Source of the DNA: Cyclobacteriaceae bacterium
GTDB taxonomy: Bacteria > Bacteroidota > Bacteroidia > Cytophagales > Cyclobacteriaceae
Reading direction: 5' to 3'
DNA length: 8,148 bases
NCBI GenBank assembly: GCA_025358195.1
Contig: JANYKP010000418.1
Coordinates: 1 to 8,148, forward strand
Shown: positions 1 through 4,383 of the stretch, one piece after another
Numbering within the stretch: the stretch's first letter is position 1
How the letters are laid out: the number at the start of each line of letters is the position of its first letter
Position numbers and translations under genes: made by a program
Notes under the pieces: model-generated
Databases searched by the model: none
The model's input: the letters and a program-made list of their open reading frames with translations, nothing else
Told to the model about the DNA's origin: nothing

Positions 1-370
1 GACCGAAATCATTCCAGCCGATAATCACTACGTGGTTTTTGAACGTCGTGCCATTGAGCCCGAGTTCCTTTTGTTCTTTTAATGTGCTCATAAAATTTGC
101 GATCTGTCCAATAATAAAACCATACACACCCAGACTTGATAAAAGAAAAATAAAACCGATCATGCGTCCCCAGTACGTAACCGGCAATACGTCGCCATAC
201 CCTACTGTGGTCAGCGTTTCCACGAGGTACCACATCCCATCCTGCAGGGTATTGAGCTTGCTACCCGGCATCCCCTCCTCCAGCTTCAGCAAGAGGGTAA
301 TTAACGAACCGTAGATAACTACCAGGACGACGATGGTAATTATTGTCTTACGGTAATTGGGTTTCTTCAT
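1..370 (-). CDS. Two-transmembrane K+ channel with RCK domain (5' part, truncated by window edge)
   Basis: The first 123 residues are visible; the 3' end lies beyond the window. The protein starts MKKPNYRK, followed by a first membrane helix (about residues 9-28), a pore helix with the K+ selectivity filter TTVGYGD (54-60), and a second membrane helix (about 69-93). A linker then leads to HVVIIGWNDFG (113-123), the first beta strand and nucleotide-type glycine turn of a TrkA-N/RCK domain. This order is that of MthK-like ligand-gated potassium channels of the inner membrane, in which a cytoplasmic RCK ring opens the pore. The ATG at 370 is the natural start because it places a short basic N-terminus before helix 1. 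It lies 52 bp downstream of the cytochrome c stop, so it may be read from that operon or from its own promoter. The channel call is firm; the RCK ligand cannot be judged. Confidence 0.92.
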   Translation of the reverse strand, partial: MKKPNYRKTIITIVVLVVIYGSLITLLLKLEEGMPGSKLNTLQDGMWYLVETLTTVGYGDVLPVTYWGRMIGFIFLLSSLGVYGFIIGQIANFMSTLKEQKELGLNGTTFKNHVVIIGWNDFG

Positions 371-412
371 AGACAAAGAATCTGACTAACTAAAGAAAAA
401 GAGAGCAGAATA

Positions 413-420
413 CAAAATTA
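413..420 (-). promoter_or_regulatory. Possible -7 box (TAnnTTTG type) ahead of the K+ channel gene
   Basis: On the minus strand the gap between the cytochrome c and channel genes contains TAATTTTG, a full match to the Bacteroidota -7 consensus TAnnTTTG. It lies about 43 bp before the channel ATG, which would leave a leader of roughly 35 nt. No convincing TTTG at -33 with about 19 bp spacing is seen; a CTTG is present but only 15 bp upstream. This is a weak call. Confidence 0.25.
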
Positions 421-422
421 AC

Positions 423-902
423 TCAATAAGAAGGGCAAGATTTTAAGGATTGACTTACCTGCTTTACTTCAATAATTCCCTTTTCATGCTCCCAACTGTT
501 ATATATATAGGTGGCTATCTCTGCGATTTCCAATTCCGTGAGCGATGGAACACCTGGCATGGGTTGATTGAAGCTGTTCCCATTCACGGTTATTTCTTCC
601 GTTTGTCCGTTTTTCATCAGACAAATCACCGCCTCCACGTTTTTTTCCATAAAATCCGAAGGTGCTAAAGGAGGATATACCAAACCAAGACCCTTTCCAT
701 TTCTTTGATGACAATTGCTGCAGTTCTTGATGTAGAGTTGCTCCCCCTCTGTGAGGTATTGTTGAAATTTAGGATCAGCACAAGAGAAGAGCAGGCAGGA
801 GAAGAGTAGGCAGTAGGTCCCGATAGCCATCGGGAGCAGTAAGCAATAACGTACCCGAAAGCCAAGACCCAAGACCCAAGACCCAAAAGCTCCCCTATTC
901 AT
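423..902 (-). CDS. Monohaem cytochrome c lipoprotein
   Basis: A 159-residue exported c-type cytochrome. After a long hydrophobic leader ending in a lipobox (LLFS-C, Cys41) comes a single class I cytochrome c domain. It has the haem-binding CSNCH (61-65), the usual GKGLG and YPPLAPSDF segment after it, a probable axial Met in QPMPGVPSLTE, and the closing helix EIAEIATYIYNSW. It probably carries electrons on the outer face of the inner membrane or in the periplasm, beside the SCO protein encoded just upstream. The ATG at 902 overlaps the end of the SCO gene by 8 bp; the TTG at 926 is less likely. The odd part is the leader (residues 4-41), built from three kinds of repeat: heptads, an 18-bp palindrome and a duplicated 15-mer that doubles the lipobox (CLLFSCLLFSC). 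An internal ATG at 830 would give a shorter leader with no basic residues. Confidence 0.88.
   Translation of the reverse strand: MNRGAFGSWVLGLGFRVRYCLLLPMAIGTYCLLFSCLLFSCADPKFQQYLTEGEQLYIKNCSNCHQRNGKGLGLVYPPLAPSDFMEKNVEAVICLMKNGQTEEITVNGNSFNQPMPGVPSLTELEIAEIATYIYNSWEHEKGIIEVKQVSQSLKSCPSY
783..812. repeat. Tandem 15-bp duplication doubling the lipobox
   Basis: Two adjacent 15-bp units (783-797 and 798-812) differ at only two positions. On the minus strand each encodes CLLFS, giving CLLFSCLLFSC at residues 31-41 of the cytochrome c precursor, so either Cys36 or Cys41 could in principle be lipidated. Cys41 lies next to ADPKF, where the mature domain begins, and is the likelier site. The unit is a multiple of three, so the reading frame is kept. 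Confidence 0.8.
818..835. repeat. Palindromic repeat TCCCGAT-N4-ATCGGGA inside coding sequence
   Basis: A perfect 7-bp inverted repeat around a 4-nt loop (agcc on the plus strand). It lies in frame within the cytochrome c leader, where it encodes LPMAIGT. CTACTGC-like sequence occurs on both sides (tTACTGC before and cTACTGC after, on the minus strand), as if the palindrome had landed inside an existing repeat. From memory, palindromes of this type are frequent in Bacteroidota genomes; copy number here cannot be assessed. Confidence 0.75.
854..895. repeat. Heptad repeat array in the cytochrome c leader
   Basis: Six 7-bp units of the form (G/C)C(C/T)(A/G)A(A/G)A on the plus strand: CCCGAAA, GCCAAGA, CCCAAGA twice, CCCAAAA and a degenerate GCTCCCC. 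The core is three exact copies of CCAAGAC (862-882). Read on the minus strand they encode GSWVLGLGF immediately after the start codon. They belong to the same family as the array at 1461-1530 in the SCO gene; the unit GCCAAGA occurs in both. Confidence 0.85.
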
Positions 903-1551
903 TTCGCAGTCGCTCAATATCCTCAATCAGTCGGTTGACCTCGTCCTCCTTCGTTCCATCGTACTTGCCGCGTATCCTGCCTTGTTTGTCAATGAGTAGA
1001 AATGCGCCGCTGTGAATAAATCCATCCGGCTCCGTCTTGTCCTCCATCGCAGTGGCGAAGTAGCTTGTTTGAGCGATTTTATAAATGGAATCCTTGACCC
1101 CAGTAACAAAGTGCCATCGTCTGGCTTCCACACCCAATCGCCTTGCAAAATCATGAAGCAATCCGACCGTATCATATTCCGGATCGATCGTATGCGAAAG
1201 AATTAAAACATCCGGCATGTCTTTCGTCGCTTCATATATGCGCAGCATCTGCGTCTTCATAATGGGGCAAATGGTACGGCAGGTGGTAAAGAAAAAATCC
1301 GCCACATAGATTTTGTCGCGGAACGTTTCATTGGTGATACGTGATCCATCCTGATCAACAAATTGAAAAGGTGCAATAGCATGATAAACCGTATCGGTAC
1401 CGTTGAAAATTCGTTCCCCTAAAATCGGTAGGCGCTCTTTCTTCGGCGAACAAGATGCTAGCCAAAAGCCAAAAGCTAAAAGCTGAACGCCGAAAGCTAA
1501 AAGCCGAAAGTTAAAAGTCAAAGGCCAAGACCTAGTAAAAACGAATCTCAT
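895..1551 (-). CDS. SCO1/SenC-family copper-binding thioredoxin-fold lipoprotein
   Basis: A 218-residue SCO-family protein. Residues 1-33 form a signal peptide ending in the lipobox WLAS-C (Cys34), so it is probably membrane-anchored in the periplasm. The thioredoxin-like domain carries the copper-ligand motif CRTICP (Cys91, Cys95), preceded by DFFFTT, then a family-typical DVLILSHTIDPEYDT strand (114-128), and the third ligand His180 in GFIHSG. SCO proteins deliver copper to the CuA site of cytochrome oxidases or related copper enzymes, or act as thiol-disulfide reductants for that site; which applies here is unknown. The ATG at 1551 is chosen because AGGAGG lies just before it; ATG 1569 is possible and a TTG at 1578 unlikely. 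It overlaps the MOSC gene by 20 bp and the cytochrome c gene by 8 bp, so translation is probably coupled. Residues 8-32 are encoded entirely by a 7-bp repeat array, seen as the 7-residue period FRLLAFG/VQLLAFG. Confidence 0.92.
   Translation of the reverse strand: MRFVFTRSWPLTFNFRLLAFGVQLLAFGFWLASCSPKKERLPILGERIFNGTDTVYHAIAPFQFVDQDGSRITNETFRDKIYVADFFFTTCRTICPIMKTQMLRIYEATKDMPDVLILSHTIDPEYDTVGLLHDFARRLGVEARRWHFVTGVKDSIYKIAQTSYFATAMEDKTEPDGFIHSGAFLLIDKQGRIRGKYDGTKEDEVNRLIEDIERLRNE
1461..1530. repeat. Ten-unit heptad array encoding the SCO signal peptide
   Basis: Ten uninterrupted 7-bp units, consensus GCYRAAA on the plus strand (for example GCCAAAA, GCTAAAA, GCCGAAA). The array starts at the lipobox codons and ends 1 bp before the stop codon of the upstream MOSC gene at 1532. 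Because 7 and 3 share no factor, the reverse-strand unit GGCTTTT gives the same cyclic hydrophobic heptapeptide (G-F-W-L-L-A-F) in every frame. The frame used avoids the in-phase TAG that AGCTTTTAG could create. Confidence 0.9.
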
Positions 1552-2329
1552 CTCCCTCCTGTATTTCATAATGATCAATGGCTAAAACATTTTGTCCAAA
1601 AAAGACTTTCCCATCCTTGCTTCGAAAGCGTGAAAGAGTAGCAAGGGGCTCCTTTCCTTTTTCACCCGTATCCTGGTTGACAGTAGGCACTGAACAACGG
1701 GCACAAGGCTTTACACCGGCAAAACGGTTAGTTCCAACGGTAAAATTTCTCCAGCCATCCTCCTCAAATGCTTCGCCCCCGGTAAAAACCAGGTTGGGAC
1801 GGAAGCGGTTCATAGGGACGGGATTTTCTAATCGTGCATTTAAGTCATTCAAAGAAGATTGGCCGATGATCAGTATCGGGTAACCGTCTGCGAGGCTCAC
1901 GTGTTCATTATTTATTTGATAGCCGATGGGTACGGGTCTGGGATTTTCTTCCGGGAAAGAGACAAGTTTGCACATCACCCCTAACTGATCTGAAAACCAT
2001 TGGCTATGGGCCTTACTCACTTCAAAAGTAGTCACCGGATCATCCCAAACTACGGTCTCAACAGGCATATCCTTTATCAAATGATTGAATGGTAAGCTGA
2101 TAGAATTTTCATTACGAACAATTTTAAAGGACTCGTTTTCCGGGGATACCTTAAACAAGGACAGTTTTGGAAAGTCGCGTTGTGTCATAAACACGTTATT
2201 CTCATCCACCAGCATCCAGCGGCGATCGTGGCGGAGGCCTTTTCCCAATACACGAGATGACCGAAGCCGGATTCCCCCTAACCCTTTCACGGGATAAATC
2301 CAGATTTCTGTAAGAATACGTTTATCCAT
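1532..2329 (-). CDS. MOSC domain protein (YcbX/mARC type)
   Basis: A 265-residue protein with an N-terminal MOSC beta-barrel domain (IWIYPVKGLGG, 9-19; RHDRRWMLVDENN, 33-45; FMTQRDFPKL, 47-56) and a C-terminal MOSC domain. The latter contains the diagnostic MNRFRPNLVFTG (173-184), KPCARC (207-212) and QDTGEKGKEPLATL (219-232). In YcbX and mitochondrial mARC enzymes a Cys in this pair ligates the molybdenum cofactor, and the enzymes reduce N-hydroxylated compounds with electrons from a partner redox protein. Unlike some YcbX proteins it lacks a C-terminal 2Fe-2S ferredoxin domain, so an external electron donor would be needed. It is the first gene of the operon that continues with the SCO protein and cytochrome c, and is divergent from the Crp/Fnr regulator. 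The substrate is unknown. The ATG at 2329 begins MDKRILTEIWIYPVKG, the normal family start. Confidence 0.9.
   Translation of the reverse strand: MDKRILTEIWIYPVKGLGGIRLRSSRVLGKGLRHDRRWMLVDENNVFMTQRDFPKLSLFKVSPENESFKIVRNENSISLPFNHLIKDMPVETVVWDDPVTTFEVSKAHSQWFSDQLGVMCKLVSFPEENPRPVPIGYQINNEHVSLADGYPILIIGQSSLNDLNARLENPVPMNRFRPNLVFTGGEAFEEDGWRNFTVGTNRFAGVKPCARCSVPTVNQDTGEKGKEPLATLSRFRSKDGKVFFGQNVLAIDHYEIQEGDEIRFY
1555..1560 (-). promoter_or_regulatory. Shine-Dalgarno-like AGGAGG supporting the SCO start at 1551
   Basis: On the minus strand AGGAGG-GAG-ATG precedes codon 1 of the SCO protein. The spacing is short (3 nt), and the site lies inside the last codons of the MOSC gene (encoding IQEGD). It favours the ATG at 1551 over the upstream ATG at 1569, but Bacteroidota depend little on such sites, so this is only supporting evidence. 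Confidence 0.4.
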
Positions 2330-2403
2330 GAAACTAATTCGACGTGAAATATCGTTAGAATTACGATCAGAACTAACTTTAAACCATGAAACAGTTATAA
2401 GTA
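2330..2403. promoter_or_regulatory. Divergent promoter region between MOSC operon and Crp/Fnr gene
   Basis: This 74-bp gap must hold promoters for both directions. Weak -7-like boxes overlap head to head: TAACTTTA on the plus strand (2374-2381) and TAGTTCTG on the minus strand (2368-2375), each matching five of the six fixed bases of TAnnTTTG. Neither has a clear -33 partner. A small dyad ATCGT-N7-ACGAT (2351-2367) and a wider GTTAG-N14-CTAAC (2354-2377) overlap these boxes and could be an operator. They are short enough to be chance. Confidence 0.35.
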
Positions 2404-3084
2404 ATGGGGAAGGAATCCGCCCTTTGGTATTTTGAAAGTGTCGACCTCTACGATGTGCTGTGCCCTCACAAGGTGAAGGTTATGGGTGACAAGCATACTT
2501 TTCATTTTTTTAAGAAAGATGAATTCATTTTTTTTCCTGACGAACCGGCCACCCATATTTATATGATTGCCGAAGGAAGGGTTCGCATCGGTCACTACCT
2601 CGAAGACGGGAAGGAAGTCATCAGCTCCATTCTCAGTTCCGGAGAAATTTTTGGAGAATTGGCCCTGGCGGGAGAAGAAAGGCGCAAAGATTTCGCCCAA
2701 TCCATGGACGATTCTACTTCTATTTGTCCATTAAGCATTGAAGAACTGAAGACGCTGATGTATGATAACCGGGAGTTGAGTTTCAAAATGCTGAAACTTG
2801 TAGGCTTGCGCCTTATCAAACTGGAGCGAAAACTGGAACTGATGGTATTCAAAGATGCCCGCACGCGCATCGTAGAATTTTTGAAAGACACCGCCTCCTG
2901 GAAAGGAAAAAAGGTTGGATTTGAGACCCTGATTCCTACGAAGCTTACCCATAAAGATATTGCGTCCCTCACAGGTACCTCCCGTCAAACAGTCACGACG
3001 ATTCTGAATGATATGAAAGAAAATAACTTAATAAATTTTGATCGGCGACGGATCCTGATCCGTGACTTAGAGAAGTTGAAATGA
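2404..3084 (+). CDS. Crp/Fnr-family transcriptional regulator
   Basis: A 226-residue regulator with the usual two domains. The N-terminal cyclic-nucleotide-binding-like beta roll includes FPDEPATHIYMIAEGRVRIG (44-63) and GEIFGELAL (80-88). A long dimer helix follows (about 111-150), then a C-terminal winged helix whose recognition helix is in THKDIASLTGTSRQTVTTIL (182-201). The position where CAP has an Arg-Thr/Ser pair contacting cAMP reads GEERRKDFAQS, so cAMP binding is doubtful. There are only two cysteines (20 and 108), too few for an Fnr-type 4Fe-4S cluster. The signal is therefore unknown, possibly redox or nitrosative as in other family members (inference). An in-frame TAA at 2398-2400 excludes a longer protein, so ATG 2404 is the start; it retains the WYFESVDLY..LCPHK segment. 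The divergent MOSC-SCO-cytochrome operon is the obvious candidate target. Confidence 0.93.
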   Translation: MGKESALWYFESVDLYDVLCPHKVKVMGDKHTFHFFKKDEFIFFPDEPATHIYMIAEGRVRIGHYLEDGKEVISSILSSGEIFGELALAGEERRKDFAQSMDDSTSICPLSIEELKTLMYDNRELSFKMLKLVGLRLIKLERKLELMVFKDARTRIVEFLKDTASWKGKKVGFETLIPTKLTHKDIASLTGTSRQTVTTILNDMKENNLINFDRRRILIRDLEKLK

Positions 3085-3090
3085 TTTTTT
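3066..3090. repeat. 25-bp direct repeat, copy 1 (end of Crp/Fnr gene)
   Basis: This segment runs from CTTAGAGAAG to ATGATTTTTT. It includes the last codons and TGA stop (3082-3084) of the regulator and is identical over 25 bp to 3242-3266. The repeat flanks a 151-bp palindromic element on both sides. Confidence 0.9.
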
Positions 3091-3241
3091 CTGGATTATC
3101 TGCGAGGAAAAATACAGGTCTCCCGCAGATTTCGGGCATTAACGCAGATCAAACCGCAGATTCGTATTTTTTATCTGCGAAAATTAGCGTGATCTGCGGG
3201 AAACAAATGCCGGTCTCCCGCGAATCTCGCAGCATCCGGAC
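3091..3241. mobile_element. 151-bp palindromic MITE-like/REP-like element
   Basis: A non-coding insert of nested inverted repeats: the outer pair CTGCGAG (3100-3106)/CTCGCAG (3226-3232), and the inner pair TCCCGCAGAT (3121-3130)/ATCTGCGGGA (3192-3201). Imperfect pairing continues inside the inner pair through further CGCAGAT/ATCTGCG units. GGTCTCCCGC is also directly repeated (3117-3126 and 3212-3221). It encodes no protein. Exact 25-bp direct repeats border it on both sides. It fills the gap between two convergent genes and, as transcribed, could fold into a long hairpin that may end transcription from both sides. From memory, CGCAGAT-rich repeats are common between genes in Bacteroidota. 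Whether it moves by transposition is not shown. Confidence 0.65.
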
Positions 3242-3266
3242 CTTAGAGAAGTTGAAATGATTTTTT
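3242..3266. repeat. 25-bp direct repeat, copy 2 (end of CofC-like transferase gene)
   Basis: This copy is identical to 3066-3090. Here the minus strand is used: it encodes the last residues KKSFQLL and the TAA stop (3243-3245) of the transferase gene. Upstream similarity may extend further (ATCCG followed by AC, with three mismatches in 13 bp), in a part of this copy that is non-coding. Confidence 0.9.
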
Positions 3267-3878
3267 GATGGCCGCTGGCAAGTCTTTTTCCTCATCGATG
3301 TCGGTCAGCAATTCCAGCTGAAAAAAATTCAGACCCAGTTTCTTAAAATCCGACATGGTGTCTGCACAGACGGAACCTGTACTCCACTGCTTGTTTTTAA
3401 AGACGCCTGCCAGCAGGTTGTTCATCCCCAACAAATAATACCCCCCATCCCGGGCGGGTCCAATGACTGCGTCCTGCTGCTCCAATTTCTTAATGGCCTT
3501 GGTTATTATTTCCGTGGTGAGCTCTAAACAATCCGTGCCGATGATACAAATAGATTGGTAGCCGTGGCTGAACCCATCGGCGAACGCATTCAGCATTCGT
3601 TCACCTAAATCAGCTCCACGCTGAAGTTGCTTGTCAAACAGCGTATTCGGCCAGTTGTCTTCCCTGTCAATGTAGTCAGTGTAGTACACCACTTTATCAA
3701 CGTCGACGTGTTCTGTAATACTTTTTGTGTGAGATGCTAACAATAGATAAATAGCCAAAGCCTTTTCATCACCCAATGTTGCTGCCAGCCGTGTCTTTAC
3801 TTTCCCCAACCCCGGATTCCGATAGAAAATGATCAGCAAAGAGCGGAGTTCGACGCGATGTGAAGTGTGGTTATTCAC
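3243..3878 (-). CDS. CofC-like nucleotidyl/glycosyl transferase, TIGR04282 (DUF2064) family
   Basis: A 211-residue cytoplasmic GT-A-fold protein. It shows the family's N-terminal motif NPGLGKVKTRLA (21-32) after a hydrophobic strand LLIIFYR, the metal-site region IGTDCLEL (113-120), the signature GPARDGGYYLLGM (140-152) and LTDIDEEKDL (191-200). Members resemble the guanylyltransferase CofC and are often annotated as rSAM/selenodomain-associated transferase 1, found in clusters for modified sugars; the reaction is not established. The start is a GTG at 3878, 1 nt beyond the rhodanese stop, with no other Met before residue 95, so the two genes are probably translationally coupled. The last seven codons lie in a 25-bp sequence also found at the end of the convergent regulator gene. 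The family call is good; the function is open. Confidence 0.88.
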   Translation of the reverse strand: MNNHTSHRVELRSLLIIFYRNPGLGKVKTRLAATLGDEKALAIYLLLASHTKSITEHVDVDKVVYYTDYIDREDNWPNTLFDKQLQRGADLGERMLNAFADGFSHGYQSICIIGTDCLELTTEIITKAIKKLEQQDAVIGPARDGGYYLLGMNNLLAGVFKNKQWSTGSVCADTMSDFKKLGLNFFQLELLTDIDEEKDLPAAIKKSFQLL

Positions 3879-3879
3879 T

Positions 3880-4383
3880 TCAATACACCTTAATTCCCTT
3901 TAACACCCAGCGCGACCAATTCTTATTGTAAGCGTGAATACTATCGGTCGCCTTATTGTTCTTATTAACCGTGGGGAATCCTTCATTTTTCCATTCGATG
4001 ATTCCGCCATACAGATTGCGTACGTCTTTGAACCCCAGTTTTAATAACTTTTCCCCTACTCGTTCGCTGCGATACCCCACCGTGCAATAAACAATCACTT
4101 TTGCTTTCCGGTCCAACTTATCCAGCTCTTTAGCAGTATAGGTACTGTAATCTATGAGCACTGCGCCGGGCAGATGACTTACGTTGTATTCTTCCGGTTT
4201 ACGCGTATCAAGTACAAGCACTTTCTTGTTTCCCCTTATCAAGCTTTGAAGCTCCGTGGGTGCAATGGTCAAAACGGAATTTCTATAAAGTGATTGCAAC
4301 TTTTTATCGAAAGCTGACTGAGCGCTGACAGACAACGCAATAACTAAGAGCGTTCCTGCAAAACAGATTCTTTTTCCTTCCAT
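3880..4383 (-). CDS. Exported single-domain rhodanese-like protein
   Basis: A 167-residue protein with a Sec signal peptide (MEGKRICFAGTLLVIALSVSAQ, cleavage probably after residue 21 or 22) and one rhodanese domain. Visible motifs are VLVLDTRKPEEYNVSHLPGA (55-74), the active-site loop CTVGYRSE with catalytic Cys100, and NLYGGIIEWKNEGFP (123-137). Rhodaneses carry sulfur as a cysteine persulfide; exported ones may also act in thiol chemistry. The C-terminus adds about 30 residues (NKNNKATDSIHAYNKNWSRWVL) beyond the domain. The start codon lies 40 bp inside the end of the upstream GT-C gene, in another frame. It is nevertheless preferred because it gives a complete signal peptide and no later ATG would. 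Its presence among glycosyltransferases, directly before the CofC-like gene, suggests a shared pathway but does not identify it. Confidence 0.9.
   Translation of the reverse strand: MEGKRICFAGTLLVIALSVSAQSAFDKKLQSLYRNSVLTIAPTELQSLIRGNKKVLVLDTRKPEEYNVSHLPGAVLIDYSTYTAKELDKLDRKAKVIVYCTVGYRSERVGEKLLKLGFKDVRNLYGGIIEWKNEGFPTVNKNNKATDSIHAYNKNWSRWVLKGIKVY

Noticed and set aside
39..314. Plus-strand open frame opposite the K+ channel gene
   Set aside because: It is antisense to a clear channel gene with a TTVGYGD filter and its translation shows no domain character; a shadow frame.
903..926. Longer cytochrome c starting at TTG 926
   Set aside because: It adds MRILSDCE from within the SCO gene, uses a rare start codon and does not improve the signal peptide; ATG 902 is adjacent and gives a typical stop/start overlap.
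854..1530. CRISPR-like array
   Set aside because: The repeats are 7-bp contiguous degenerate units within coding sequence, with no spacers of constant length and no cas genes in view.
1552..1578. Longer SCO protein starting at TTG 1578 or ATG 1569
   Set aside because: The extra residues MIIMKYRRE are inside the MOSC coding end. The ATG at 1551 has AGGAGG directly before it and gives a normal leader. ATG 1569 remains a minor alternative.
1578..1883. Plus-strand open frame opposite the MOSC gene
   Set aside because: It lies entirely antisense to a conserved MOSC domain and has no recognisable motif.
2351..2377. Crp/Fnr binding site of TGTGA-N6-TCACA or TTGAT-N4-ATCAA type
   Set aside because: The dyads present (ATCGT/ACGAT and GTTAG/CTAAC) do not match either consensus; they are kept only as weak candidates within the promoter region.
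3085..3242. Small gene or structured RNA between the convergent genes
   Set aside because: No open frame of useful length; the region is explained by nested inverted repeats bounded by 25-bp direct repeats.
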